Source of the DNA: Filimonas sp. | GTDB lineage: Bacteria; Bacteroidota; Bacteroidia; Chitinophagales; Chitinophagaceae | Length of the DNA: 64,000 bases | Reading direction: 5' to 3' | Assembly: GCA_017306865.1 (NCBI GenBank) | Contig: JAFKHH010000011.1 | Coordinates: 434,001 to 498,000 of the forward strand | In this document: positions 8,072-16,261 of the stretch, piece by piece | Position numbering within the stretch: position 1 is the stretch's first letter | Layout: every line of letters starts with the position of its first letter | Notes under the pieces: model-generated | Told to the model about the DNA's origin: nothing | The model's input: the letters and a program-made list of their open reading frames with translations, nothing else | The model's database searches: none | Made by a program: the position numbers and the translations under genes

Positions 8072-8158
8072 CTTGGTTTGTGAAGGCATGAGTGAAAGTA
8101 TTTGAGCTTAGGCTTATATAGCAATTAAACAATTTAACCATTCAACAATGCCACAATT

Positions 8159-8833
8159 TTACTTCTCAAACACCAGCGCATCTGCACTGGCGCCTAATGC
8201 TTCGAGTGATTGCAATATGCTGGCTGTAAATGCGTCTGGTCCGCATACATAAAAGTGCTGTGAAAAGTCTTTGATGTTCTTTTCTAAAAACGTTTTATCT
8301 ATATAACCTTTTGTATAGCGCGTGTTTTCTTGTTTAGTAATAATGTTGATGAAGTTATCGCCAAGCATCTTTGTAAATTCTTCTTCCAGTATAATGTCAG
8401 CATCCGTTTTGTTGGAAAAGATCAGCTTGTTATTGCCTAGTTTGTTCTGCTTATGCAGATAGCGAAAGATGCAGATGAATGGGGTAATACCTGCACCACC
8501 TGCAAAGAAAGTACCCTCGCCATTGTAATGAATAGCGCCCCATGCTTCACCTATTTCAAAGTGGTCGCCCTGTTTTATGTAGTTAAGTTGATTGGTAACG
8601 CCATTGTGATCGTCATAAGACTTGATCGTAAATTCTAAAAAAGCATCTTCTGGCAAGGCAGTAAAAGTAAACGGGCGTTTTTCTTTTTCCCAGCCTTCTT
8701 TTAAAATAGATAACTCTGTGGCTTGCCCGGGTGTGAATGAAAAACCGGATGGTTTCTCTACCCTGAAGGTATGTACATTGTGTGTGCGTGAAATCACTTC
8801 CAGCACTTTTACCTTGTATAATTTCTCTGACAT
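8159..8833 (-). CDS. FAD/NAD(P)-binding oxidoreductase, ferredoxin/flavodoxin reductase family
   Basis: The product is 224 residues, the size of a minimal FNR-type module. The N-terminal barrel carries the FAD motif as KRPFTFTALPED (RxY/FS-like). The NAD(P) domain has FFAGGAGITPFICIFRYL and the C-terminal YVCGPDAF motif. There is no added iron-sulfur domain, so it should shuttle electrons between NAD(P)H and a separate carrier such as a flavodoxin or ferredoxin. It is monocistronic. The gene upstream is divergent and encodes a beta-barrel. Confidence 0.85.
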   Translation of the reverse strand: MSEKLYKVKVLEVISRTHNVHTFRVEKPSGFSFTPGQATELSILKEGWEKEKRPFTFTALPEDAFLEFTIKSYDDHNGVTNQLNYIKQGDHFEIGEAWGAIHYNGEGTFFAGGAGITPFICIFRYLHKQNKLGNNKLIFSNKTDADIILEEEFTKMLGDNFINIITKQENTRYTKGYIDKTFLEKNIKDFSQHFYVCGPDAFTASILQSLEALGASADALVFEK

Positions 8834-8985
8834 AATTGTTCGTTTAAATATTTTAGTGTTTCATGTTGAAACTGTAACCGTTTAGAGCTAATGAAACGTA
8901 TATTCTAAACACGTCATTATCAATATTGTTTAAAACGATAAGTCTTTTTGGCACATCCTTTGAAAAAGGGGGAATAACCAAATCA

Positions 8986-9561
8986 ATGAAAAACATGAAA
9001 AAAGTCTTGTTTTGTTTTTTATGCGCATCTGTTATAGGTGCGGGTAAGTTAAAAGCACAAGTAGCTGGTATTAAAGGTGGCGTAAGCCTTACCAATGTTT
9101 CCAACATAAATGGTGATGATCGTGTAACGGGGCACGTTGGTCTTTTTTTGCATCAGCCATTAAGTAAAAATTTCTGTATTCAGCCTGAGATCTTATATGC
9201 ACCAATGGGAGAAAAATTTACTGGTCTTACGGGAAGTAAATCTACGCTTGCGTTGAGTTATATACAAGTGCCTGTTATGTTCCAGTATTATCCTGTAAAA
9301 CAGTTTTATGTAGAGCTGGGCCCACAGGTAAGTTTTCTTACGGATGCGAAAGTTAAGGCCGATGGTGGTAATAAAGTGAATGTGAAAGACAATTACACTG
9401 CCGCAGATTTCAATATCAACTTTGGTATTGGTATAAATGCAACACGTAACCTTGGCTTTTACGGACGTTACAACTTAGGTGTTACAGATATTACAAAGAA
9501 TGATAACACCACTTATTCAAACAGGGGATTCCAGTTAGGCGCTGCTGTACGATTGAAGTAG
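8986..9561 (+). CDS. Outer membrane beta-barrel protein (PorT/OMP_b-brl_2-like)
   Basis: The product is 191 residues from the ATG at 8986, chosen because a signal peptide (MKNMKKVLFCFLCASVIGAG...) follows directly; the frame stays open upstream without a signal. The mature part begins QVAGIKGGVSLTNVS and shows alternating hydrophobic strands with GLFLHQPLSKNFCIQPEILY and VPVMFQYYP, typical of the small PorT/OMP_b-brl_2 proteins abundant in Bacteroidota. It probably forms an 8-stranded barrel in the outer membrane. Its ligand or partner is unknown. Confidence 0.8.
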   Translation: MKNMKKVLFCFLCASVIGAGKLKAQVAGIKGGVSLTNVSNINGDDRVTGHVGLFLHQPLSKNFCIQPEILYAPMGEKFTGLTGSKSTLALSYIQVPVMFQYYPVKQFYVELGPQVSFLTDAKVKADGGNKVNVKDNYTAADFNINFGIGINATRNLGFYGRYNLGVTDITKNDNTTYSNRGFQLGAAVRLK

Positions 9562-9730
9562 ATAAATTGTTACATGGTTTTATTGATGAATTGTTGTTTG
9601 ATAAAAAGGCGAATCCATCATAAACAATCTGACCATCTACGATGTAGCATTTTTAAAAATAATGTTTTAAAGGTTTATAGTTCCCGTATGAAACTGTAAA
9701 CCTTTGAAACTACTGAAACGCGATAAAAAT

Positions 9731-9756
9731 AAAAGGCCGGTTATAACCGGCCTTTT
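9731..9756. terminator. Bidirectional terminator between convergent genes
   Basis: A 26-bp perfect palindrome (AAAAGGCCGGTTA and its complement) followed by A/T-rich sequence on both sides. It lies four bases from the stop codon of the minus-strand phosphorylase gene. Confidence 0.85.
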
Positions 9757-9759
9757 ATT

Positions 9760-11412
9760 TTATTTATACAACAATTCATAATATTCATTCGCCATACGGT
9801 TGCTTTCAAATGTAAAGCGTACATCGCGCATGCCGTTTTTGGTGATCTGTCTCCACGTGTCGTAGTTATCGTAATACAACGGAAGTATTTGACCGTTCAG
9901 TATCTCGTATATTTTATTCAGATCATAGCTGTCCTGCTCTTGCGTAGTCATGTTTGCATAGTCAGCCTTTGGCACTACGAAGCCGTTGTTGCCATCATCT
10001 ACAAACTCTGGTATCCAGCCATCATTGGTAGAGAAGTTTACTGCACCATTCATCGCCGCAGTCATGCCACTGGTGCCGGACGCCTCACGTGGTACACGCG
10101 GATTGTTCAGCCATACATCTGCCGCTTGTTTCAGGCGTTTGCTCAGCGTAAGTTCATAGCCGATGAGTACGGCAATATTCTTGTATTGCTTGCTCAGGTG
10201 TACCAGCGTATTGAACTGGGATATAGCTGAATAGTCAGATGGATAAGGTTTACCCGCCCAGATAATCTGTACAGGGCGCTTTGTATCGCTCAGTAGCTTT
10301 TCAAACTTATCCTTATCAGTCGTTAAAAAATCCGGGCGCTTGTAGCCAGCAAAACGTCTTGCCCAAACAATTGTCAATACATTCGGGTCAAATATTTTTC
10401 CTGTCTGGTCTGCAACAATTTCAAATGCACGTTTCTTCAAGTGCTTCTTCCGGTCGTCAAAAGTGAAGTCGCTGTTTTCTTCCATTGCGCGGTACAATTG
10501 TTTATCCGCCCAATAGTTCCAGTTCTGTGCATTGGTAATAGAAATGATCGGGCAGATCCCCGGATATTTCTCCCACATATGTTTAGCCACCTCGCCGTGC
10601 AGTTGCGATACACCGTTTGCCAGGCGCGCCATTTTAAATGCTGCTAAAGAATGGTTGAACAGATCGTCTTGTGTGCCGGTGATCTTTTTCACTTCATCTA
10701 CAGATAAGCCACTGAAATAACTCATCTTATGGCACAGGTAAATATCATGTTTTTCATTACCCGCTTCTTCTGGTGTATGCGTTGTAAACACTAAATGTTT
10801 ACGCACCATATCAAGGCTCTTGAATTTGTTCAGCAAATAAAATGCTGCAGATATGCCATGCGCTTCATTCAGGTGATAAATGTCAGGAGAGAAGCCAAGC
10901 TCATCTATCAGCTTAGCACCACCTATGCCAAGCAGCATAAATTGTGCAATCTTAGTAGCTGTATTGGCGTCGTATAAACGATGTGTAATTGTTTGTGATA
11001 CGTAGTCGTTTTCCGGCAAGTCTGTGCTTAAGAAAAACAACGGTGCGGTGTTGAATGTAGTTGGGTTGAGGTAATACGCCTTCACCCATACAGGTGCATC
11101 GTGCACAAGTATTTGAAATTTAATACCAGTGTCTTCCAGGAAAGAATACACTTTTTCCATCCATGTAGGTTGTAGTGTCTGGTCCTGGTTGCGTGTCTGG
11201 TCATAATAGCCGTACTTCCACAAAATGCCGATGCCGATCAAATTTTGGCGAAGCTCATAGGCGCTGCGCATGTGAGAGCCTGATAAGAAACCAAGGCCGC
11301 CGCTGTAAATTTTTAATGGCTGGTGAATGGCAAATTCCATAGAGAAATAAGCAACTTTCTTCGCATAACGTTCATCCGCCTGGTAAGGAACCTGGAAATT
11401 TCTAAAATTCAT
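9760..11412 (-). CDS. Alpha-glucan (glycogen/maltodextrin) phosphorylase-like GT35 protein, short form
   Basis: The product is 550 residues, much shorter than the 750-850 of classical glycogen phosphorylases but similar to short TIGR02094-type members. Recognisable blocks include YFSMEFAIHQPLKIYSGGLG near residue 22, HLNEAHGISAAF, TTHTPEEAGNE, VWARRFAGYKRPDFL and PREASGTSGMTAAMNGAVN near residue 445-460. In GT35 enzymes the last block is EASGTxxMK, with the Lys carrying pyridoxal phosphate. Here that position is Thr451 (codon at 10060-10062), so PLP-dependent phosphorolysis by the standard mechanism is in doubt. It may be a variant typical of this phylum, a starch-synthase-like activity or a regulator. 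It is transcribed alone and not near glgA, glgB or glgC in this window. Confidence 0.8.
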   Translation of the reverse strand: MNFRNFQVPYQADERYAKKVAYFSMEFAIHQPLKIYSGGLGFLSGSHMRSAYELRQNLIGIGILWKYGYYDQTRNQDQTLQPTWMEKVYSFLEDTGIKFQILVHDAPVWVKAYYLNPTTFNTAPLFFLSTDLPENDYVSQTITHRLYDANTATKIAQFMLLGIGGAKLIDELGFSPDIYHLNEAHGISAAFYLLNKFKSLDMVRKHLVFTTHTPEEAGNEKHDIYLCHKMSYFSGLSVDEVKKITGTQDDLFNHSLAAFKMARLANGVSQLHGEVAKHMWEKYPGICPIISITNAQNWNYWADKQLYRAMEENSDFTFDDRKKHLKKRAFEIVADQTGKIFDPNVLTIVWARRFAGYKRPDFLTTDKDKFEKLLSDTKRPVQIIWAGKPYPSDYSAISQFNTLVHLSKQYKNIAVLIGYELTLSKRLKQAADVWLNNPRVPREASGTSGMTAAMNGAVNFSTNDGWIPEFVDDGNNGFVVPKADYANMTTQEQDSYDLNKIYEILNGQILPLYYDNYDTWRQITKNGMRDVRFTFESNRMANEYYELLYK

Positions 11413-11717
11413 AATCGTGCCGTTTCGTTAAGTGCGAACGCAATATAACCCTTAATTATGTATTTTATACACATTAAGTCATCGCGATGCAAAATCATTA
11501 ATCGGTTGTCTCTTGCAAAATAGGCAAAAAATACAGCCGATAGCGTGCCAAAGAAAACTGATTTGAAATTTGAAATTTTTAATTTGAGATGGGAAAATTG
11601 TTGTATGGCTAAATTGTAGAATTGTTATTGCGTTTTACAACGATAGAAATTAAATACAATTAGACAATATAACAATTCAGCCATATAGCGATCTGTAACA
11701 ATAACTTTCTGTTATAC
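11413..11717. repeat. Gap with TTTGAAAT-type and inverted AACAATT-type repeat phrases
   Basis: No gene is seen. The part at 11565-11590 is a TTTGAAATTTGAAAT phrase. Phrases ATTGTTGTATGGCTAAATTG (about 11594-11613) and its inverted relative CAATATAACAATTCAGCCAT (about 11663-11682) face each other. Confidence 0.65.
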
Positions 11718-12677
11718 TTATTTCTTTTTGGGAGAAGGCTTCTTTGCTTCTTTTTTCTTAATGTAAGTGTCGTTAAATGCACAACGAACGCCACGGTGAT
11801 TTCCACAACTGCCTTGTTCTTTTATTTCTATTTCATTTCCATTAAAAGAGAAATCAATTACACAGGCGTCACCATTTTGCTTATAAATAGCTTTGTTGCC
11901 ATGATGGATCATCATGTTACCTTTCAGCTCGCCCACACATTGTCCGTCATTTTTTTCGAAGTGTATAAAGAATAAATAGTTGTCTGCATTTTTACCATCC
12001 CTGATGGAAATGAAATTCTTTTTATCCTGTACGTAATCGCCGCTGAATTTGTTTGCACGGGCAAATGTGTCTATAGGGTTCAGTATTTCATTCGCCAACT
12101 TCGTGTTTTCATTAGATTCATTGATCACAGAGATGAAATCTTTTGCGCCATCTGTATAAGCCATGCCATTGCGTGTGTACATGAGCTTCTCTTTTGCCAC
12201 ACGCTCACTGCTGAGTATGAATGTTGGTTCCCGGTTAATATTAACAGCGTGAGAGTAATCGTCTGCAATAGCTGTATTCAAGAGCAATAAATTTGCGAGG
12301 TATTTTTCTTTTTTGTCAAATACAAATGCGCCTAATTTTATTTTCTTGTTCTGGGTGAAGCTTGTGAGCAAATATGTTTCATTGTCTTTTACAATTTTTC
12401 CCAGCGGTTTGATCGCGGTTTTCTTGCTATCTGCCGCTACATATTTTTTCAGCACACTATCAGGTATAAATTGGGCAAGCGCTTTGTAGCCTATGTGTGT
12501 AGTATCTGTAAGGCGCTGTACACTTGTGTCGTAGATGGTGATGGGAGGCGTAACAGTATTGTATGCTTCAAAGATGTCTTTAAATTTTACCGGAGCAGAT
12601 CCTTCCAGGTCTTTCTTTTTCTCTTTGCAACCTACAAACGCCAGCAATAATATTCCAATCAACCATTTAGGGGACAT
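11718..12677 (-). CDS. Hypothetical lipoprotein
   Basis: The product is 319 residues. The N-terminus is a lipoprotein signal with lipobox AFVGC (Cys17) and a Lys-rich linker after the Cys. The mature sequence is mixed alpha/beta with no motif I recognise. The C-terminal third has two Cys (in GDACVIDF and EQGSCGNHRGVRCAF) and a lysine-rich tail, PSPKKK. It is probably anchored to the inner or outer membrane facing the periplasm. It has no operon partner; the gap upstream is full of repeats. No function is proposed. Confidence 0.75.
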   Translation of the reverse strand: MSPKWLIGILLLAFVGCKEKKKDLEGSAPVKFKDIFEAYNTVTPPITIYDTSVQRLTDTTHIGYKALAQFIPDSVLKKYVAADSKKTAIKPLGKIVKDNETYLLTSFTQNKKIKLGAFVFDKKEKYLANLLLLNTAIADDYSHAVNINREPTFILSSERVAKEKLMYTRNGMAYTDGAKDFISVINESNENTKLANEILNPIDTFARANKFSGDYVQDKKNFISIRDGKNADNYLFFIHFEKNDGQCVGELKGNMMIHHGNKAIYKQNGDACVIDFSFNGNEIEIKEQGSCGNHRGVRCAFNDTYIKKKEAKKPSPKKK

Positions 12678-12767
12678 ACTGATATGTTTTTGATAAAAGT
12701 ATGGTTTTCATTTAACAAAGCAAATGTAAAGGAACATTAATCACCGAATTAATCATAGAGTTACTGA

Positions 12768-12869
12768 CTCATCCTGGTCTCCGACCAGGATGAGCTGGCT
12801 TCTCGACCTTGTCGAGTTCATTATCGACGGAGTCGATATTCCCAAACATCCTGGTTGGAGACCAGGATG
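12768..12869. repeat. H1-H2-H2'-H1' hairpin array
   Basis: Four hairpins in order: CTCATCCTGGTC-TCC-GACCAGGATGAG (12768-12794), CTCGAC-CTT-GTCGAG (12802-12816), ATCGAC-GGA-GTCGAT (12823-12837) and CATCCTGGTT-GGA-GACCAGGATG (12847-12869). The outer pair share the same stem but have complementary loops. Upstream of the next element, 12900-13110 has no gene. It holds GTTGTGTCACTCACTGCA, repeated at about 59379-59396, and GTGCGACGCAA, shared with 60707-60718. Confidence 0.9.
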
Positions 12870-13223
12870 AGTAGTGTGGTTTTTGTTTTGGGGCAGTAGA
12901 AGACCCATTGGGCTTTGTTGTGTCACTCACTGCACCGTTCTGTTCTTAGTTCAGCAATTTTACTGGCGCAGGCTTCCTGGCCTTTGCCAGTGAAAACTTT
13001 ACATAACCTATGCTTAATAGCGAATAGGACGTATAAGTGTGCGACGCAACGAAGATGAGTAACGGTATATTGCTGAGACAATAATCTTAAAATAGTTAAA
13101 ATGATTGCACTCATCCTGGTCTCCGACCTACTATGTACCCACATCTTCTATCAATAGGTTGCATACCTAGGGCATGCAAAAGAACTTGATAAATATATGC
13201 TACCGATGTTTGATCCCTACGGG

Positions 13224-13347
13224 CAATGTCATTAAGTTAAGAACCTAACCACAAAGATCACAAGGCTATTTCACAAAGGACACAAAGGGAAGCCCTTGCG
13301 CCCTTTGTGTTACCATTGTGAACCTTGTGGTTAACTTAATGACATTG
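13224..13347. mobile_element. Nested 124-bp hairpin MITE with 9-bp duplication
   Basis: The termini CAATGTCATTAAGTTAA (13224-13240) and its exact reverse complement (13331-13347) bound a sequence that is an imperfect hairpin along its whole length (CACAAAGG / CCTTTGTG inner arms). The 9-mer CCCTACGGG flanks both ends (13215-13223 and 13348-13356). The second outer element at 50079-50387 shows a continuous GATCCCTACAGGATC at the matching place, which is the empty site. Confidence 0.9.
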
Positions 13348-13507
13348 CCCTACGGGATCTGCGTCTGAAATACAGCGATTTTATAGAATCGGGCTATGAT
13401 CCTGTAGGGATCAGATATTGGTAGCTTCCCAAATACACAGGCTTCGGCATACCGTAGGTATGCGACCTATGCTGTCGCTCCTCTGGAGCTTTGTTGAATT
13501 AAATGGC

Positions 13508-13576
13508 AAAAGCCCCGGCGCGTGTCTTCACGCGCCGGTTGCTAGCTGGTTCGTGAGGACACGAACCAGGGCGAAG
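13508..13576 (+). repeat. Two-hairpin module with complementary apices, copy 2
   Basis: AAAAGCCCC is followed by CCGGCGCGTG-TCTT-CACGCGCCGG and CTGGTTCGTG-AGGA-CACGAACCAG, then GGCGAAG. It lies inside MITE-like element 1 near its right end and is absent from the second element copy. Confidence 0.85.
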
Positions 13577-13685
13577 CTGCCGTTCTGACGAGCCTCTGGC
13601 CCTATTATATTAAAAAAGATGTGGGTACACAGTAGGTCTCCGACTAGGGTGATCATAATTTATACTTGGCTGTGTCAAAATATAT

Positions 13686-13703
13686 TTTTAGATTCGTCTA
13701 AAA
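13686..13703 (+). promoter_or_regulatory. Putative MntR operator
   Basis: A perfect palindrome TTTTAGA-TTCG-TCTAAAA ends nine bases before the GTG start of the DtxR/MntR-type regulator. The spacing TTTAG-N6-CTAAA resembles operators of the DtxR/MntR family. Its position suggests that the regulator represses its own operon with the Nramp transporter. This is inference from symmetry and location. Confidence 0.65.
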
Positions 13704-13712
13704 TATTTTTCT

Positions 13713-14378
13713 GTGTCGACTAATTTTTCCATTACAGAAGAGAACTATATCAAAGCTATTTTTCATTTACAGGAAGTGAATGGTATGGTTTCTACAAATG
13801 AGCTGGCTGCTGAGCTGGATACGAAACCAGCGTCTGTAACGGATATGCTGAAAAAGCTGAAGGTGAAAAAGATGGTGCATTACGAGCCGTACCAGGCATT
13901 TAAACTAAGCAGCGATGGAAAGAAGCTGGCACTGAACATTGTGCGCAGGCACCGGCTGTGGGAATATTTCCTGGTAGAGAAGTTGCAGTTTGGTTGGGAC
14001 GAAGTGCATGAGCTGGCGGAGCAACTGGAGCATGTGAGCGATAAAAAATTAGTAGACAGGCTGGATGCATTTTTAAATTTTCCACGCTTTGATCCGCATG
14101 GTGATCCTATACCGGATAGCAACGGAAAGATGGCGCAGCAGGAACAGGTGTGCTTAACAGAGTTACCTGTACAAACGCAGGCAGAGGTATGCTCGGTAGG
14201 CAGCCAGTCTTCCAGCTTACTGGAACTGCTTAGTCATAAACATATTGGTATTGGTACACGGCTGGAAATAAAGCAACGTTTCAGTTTTGACAATTCTATT
14301 GAAATAAAAATAAAAGATCAACAACTCATCACACTAAGCAAGGAGTTAGCGCAGGCGCTTTTTGTGAAAAAAATATAG
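13713..14378 (+). CDS. DtxR/MntR-family metal-dependent transcriptional regulator
   Basis: The product is 221 residues and starts with GTG at 13713; the sequence from there (MSTNFSITEENYIKAIFHLQ) matches the start of the family. The N-terminal winged helix contains LAAELDTKPASVTDMLKKLK. The dimerisation and metal-binding region has RRHRLWEYFLVEKL and LAEQLEHVSD, with His and Glu residues expected as ligands. A C-terminal FeoA/SH3-like domain (about 150-221) completes it. It should bind manganese or iron and repress transport genes. The Nramp gene starts five bases after its stop, so they form an operon. A palindromic operator candidate lies just before the start. Confidence 0.9.
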   Translation: MSTNFSITEENYIKAIFHLQEVNGMVSTNELAAELDTKPASVTDMLKKLKVKKMVHYEPYQAFKLSSDGKKLALNIVRRHRLWEYFLVEKLQFGWDEVHELAEQLEHVSDKKLVDRLDAFLNFPRFDPHGDPIPDSNGKMAQQEQVCLTELPVQTQAEVCSVGSQSSSLLELLSHKHIGIGTRLEIKQRFSFDNSIEIKIKDQQLITLSKELAQALFVKKI

Positions 14379-14383
14379 CGGAT

Positions 14384-16261
14384 ATGTCAATGTTTTCGAA
14401 AACGGAACGATCGTTGAGTGATGTACATGAAAGTGTAGACGCAACCAAACAAGCGAAAGGCTTTAAGCGTTTTTTGGCTTTTGCAGGGCCTGCTTATCTC
14501 GTAAGCGTAGGCTATATGGACCCCGGTAACTGGGCTACAGATCTGCAGGGTGGTTCTAAGTTTGGATATAAACTTATTTGGGTTTTACTAATGAGTAACC
14601 TGATGGCACTATTGCTGCAGGGGTTGAGTGCGCGATTAGGCATTGTGCGACGCAGAGATCTTGCGCAGGCGAACCGTGAAGTATATCCTCCGCTGATCAA
14701 TTTTTGTTTATACATACTGGCAGAGTTAGCTATTGCAGCATGCGATCTTGCAGAAGTGTTGGGCATGGCTATAGGCATACAGTTGTTGACGGGTTTGCCG
14801 GTAATATGGGGTGTTTCTATTACGGTGCTGGATACCTTCCTTTTATTCTACCTGCAAAAAAAGGGGATACGTAAAATGGAGGCTTTCATTATTACCCTTG
14901 TTGCACTGATAGGTATTTCGTTTGTGATAGAATTGATTATGGCGAAGCCGCATATAGGAGAGCTGGCGAAAGGCTTTATACCTACATCTCTGAACAATGA
15001 AGCATTGTATATAGCTGTTGGTATCATCGGTGCTACTGTAATGCCGCATAATTTATACCTGCACTCTGCACTGGTGCAAACAAGAAAGATAGAGAACAAT
15101 AGCGCGAGTATTAAGCAGGCGATCCGCTACAATATGATTGATAGTACGATCGCACTGAACGCAGCCTTTTTTGTAAATGCAGGGATATTGGTATTGGCAG
15201 CAGCCGCGTTTTATACTTCAGGCAATACAGAGGTGGCTAAGATAGAAGATGCGCACCGGTTGCTGGAGCCTATATTGGGAACAACTTTAGCCCCCCTTCT
15301 TTTTGCGATTGCATTGATTGCTTCGGGGCAAAGCTCTACCGTAACGGGTACGCTAGCTGGGCAGATTGTAATGGAAGGGTATTTAAAGCTCCGCATCAAT
15401 CCATTGATCCGTCGTTTGCTTACCCGGTTAATTGCAATCGTACCTGCCGTACTAGTAATACTGATCTATGGTGAAAGTGAGCTGGATGACCTGCTGATCC
15501 TGAGCCAGGTGATCCTGAGTTTGCAACTGGGCTTTGCTATTATACCGCTGATACATTTTGTAAGCGATAAAGCATCCATGGGAGAGTTTGCTATTCGCTG
15601 GCATGTGCGTGTGCTGGCGTGGCTGGTGACGGCTATACTAGTATTTCTGAATGTGCGGTTGGTTATAGAATCATCAGCTACTGTGTTTGACAAACAGGGG
15701 CAGTGGTGGCTGAAAATACTGATCATAGTAGGTGCGCTTATCTTTGTGTGGCTGTTTATTATGATGACTATATTACCGCTTATACAGCGTCATCGCAAAC
15801 GTACAAGTGTACAAATACACGGAGAGGAAAAACCATTGGTAATGCCTGTTATTCCTGAAGTGAAAAAAATAGCGATCGCATTGGAGTTTGGTAAATATGA
15901 TGAAAAGCTGGTGGCGTATGCACTGGCACAAGGGAAAAAAGAAGCGCGTTATTTGTTGTTACATATAGTGGAAACGGTTTCTGCAAAATACCTGGGTGCA
16001 TCCGCAGACGATTATGAAACACGTGAAGATATGGAGCGACTACAACTATATGCAGAACAACTGCAAAAGCTTGGCTACGATGTAGACATTGCATTGGGGT
16101 ATAAGAATAGGGTAAATGAAATAGTGCGCATTGTAAAAGAAGCGAATGCTGACATGCTGGTAATGGGAGCGCACAGGCATAGTGGACTTAAAGATCTGCT
16201 ATATGGTGAAACGGTAGATAAGGTAAGACATAAGTTGAAGATACCGGTATTGATAGTTTAA
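14384..16261 (+). CDS. mntH: Nramp divalent metal transporter fused to a C-terminal UspA domain
   Basis: The product is 625 residues. The first part (about 1-470) is an Nramp transporter with the metal-site motifs DPGNW (residues 46-50, helix 1) and MPHNLYLHS (helix 6), and about eleven membrane segments. It should import Mn2+ or Fe2+ with protons. The last part (about 490-625), starting VKKIAIALEFGKYDEK, is a universal stress protein domain with the nucleotide-binding pattern MGAHRHSGLKDLLYGETVDKV. Stand-alone MntH proteins are about 410-450 residues, so this is a true C-terminal fusion. It is the second gene of an operon with the MntR-like regulator. The UspA part may sense ATP or stress state on the cytoplasmic side; this is inference. 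Confidence 0.9.
   Translation: MSMFSKTERSLSDVHESVDATKQAKGFKRFLAFAGPAYLVSVGYMDPGNWATDLQGGSKFGYKLIWVLLMSNLMALLLQGLSARLGIVRRRDLAQANREVYPPLINFCLYILAELAIAACDLAEVLGMAIGIQLLTGLPVIWGVSITVLDTFLLFYLQKKGIRKMEAFIITLVALIGISFVIELIMAKPHIGELAKGFIPTSLNNEALYIAVGIIGATVMPHNLYLHSALVQTRKIENNSASIKQAIRYNMIDSTIALNAAFFVNAGILVLAAAAFYTSGNTEVAKIEDAHRLLEPILGTTLAPLLFAIALIASGQSSTVTGTLAGQIVMEGYLKLRINPLIRRLLTRLIAIVPAVLVILIYGESELDDLLILSQVILSLQLGFAIIPLIHFVSDKASMGEFAIRWHVRVLAWLVTAILVFLNVRLVIESSATVFDKQGQWWLKILIIVGALIFVWLFIMMTILPLIQRHRKRTSVQIHGEEKPLVMPVIPEVKKIAIALEFGKYDEKLVAYALAQGKKEARYLLLHIVETVSAKYLGASADDYETREDMERLQLYAEQLQKLGYDVDIALGYKNRVNEIVRIVKEANADMLVMGAHRHSGLKDLLYGETVDKVRHKLKIPVLIV

Larger units (their letters stand above)
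13128..13635. mobile_element. MITE-like element 1 (508 bp, 20-bp terminal inverted repeats, nested insertion)
   Basis: The left end CTACTATGTACCCACATCTT (13128-13147) and right end (13616-13635) are inverted repeats with one mismatch. The 9-mer GTCTCCGAC directly flanks both ends (13119-13127 and 13636-13644), as a target duplication would. Joined without the element, the flanks restore a hairpin of the H1 type with the 9-mer at its apex. No transposase frame is present. The interior contains a second element (13224-13347) and a copy of the two-hairpin module (13508-13576). A relative without the nested insert lies at 50079-50387. Confidence 0.85.

Noticed and set aside
12923-13144. Open frame of 73 codons on the minus strand before the MITE-like element
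   Set aside because: It covers repeat phrases and the end of an H1 hairpin, with no promoter or protein-like composition.
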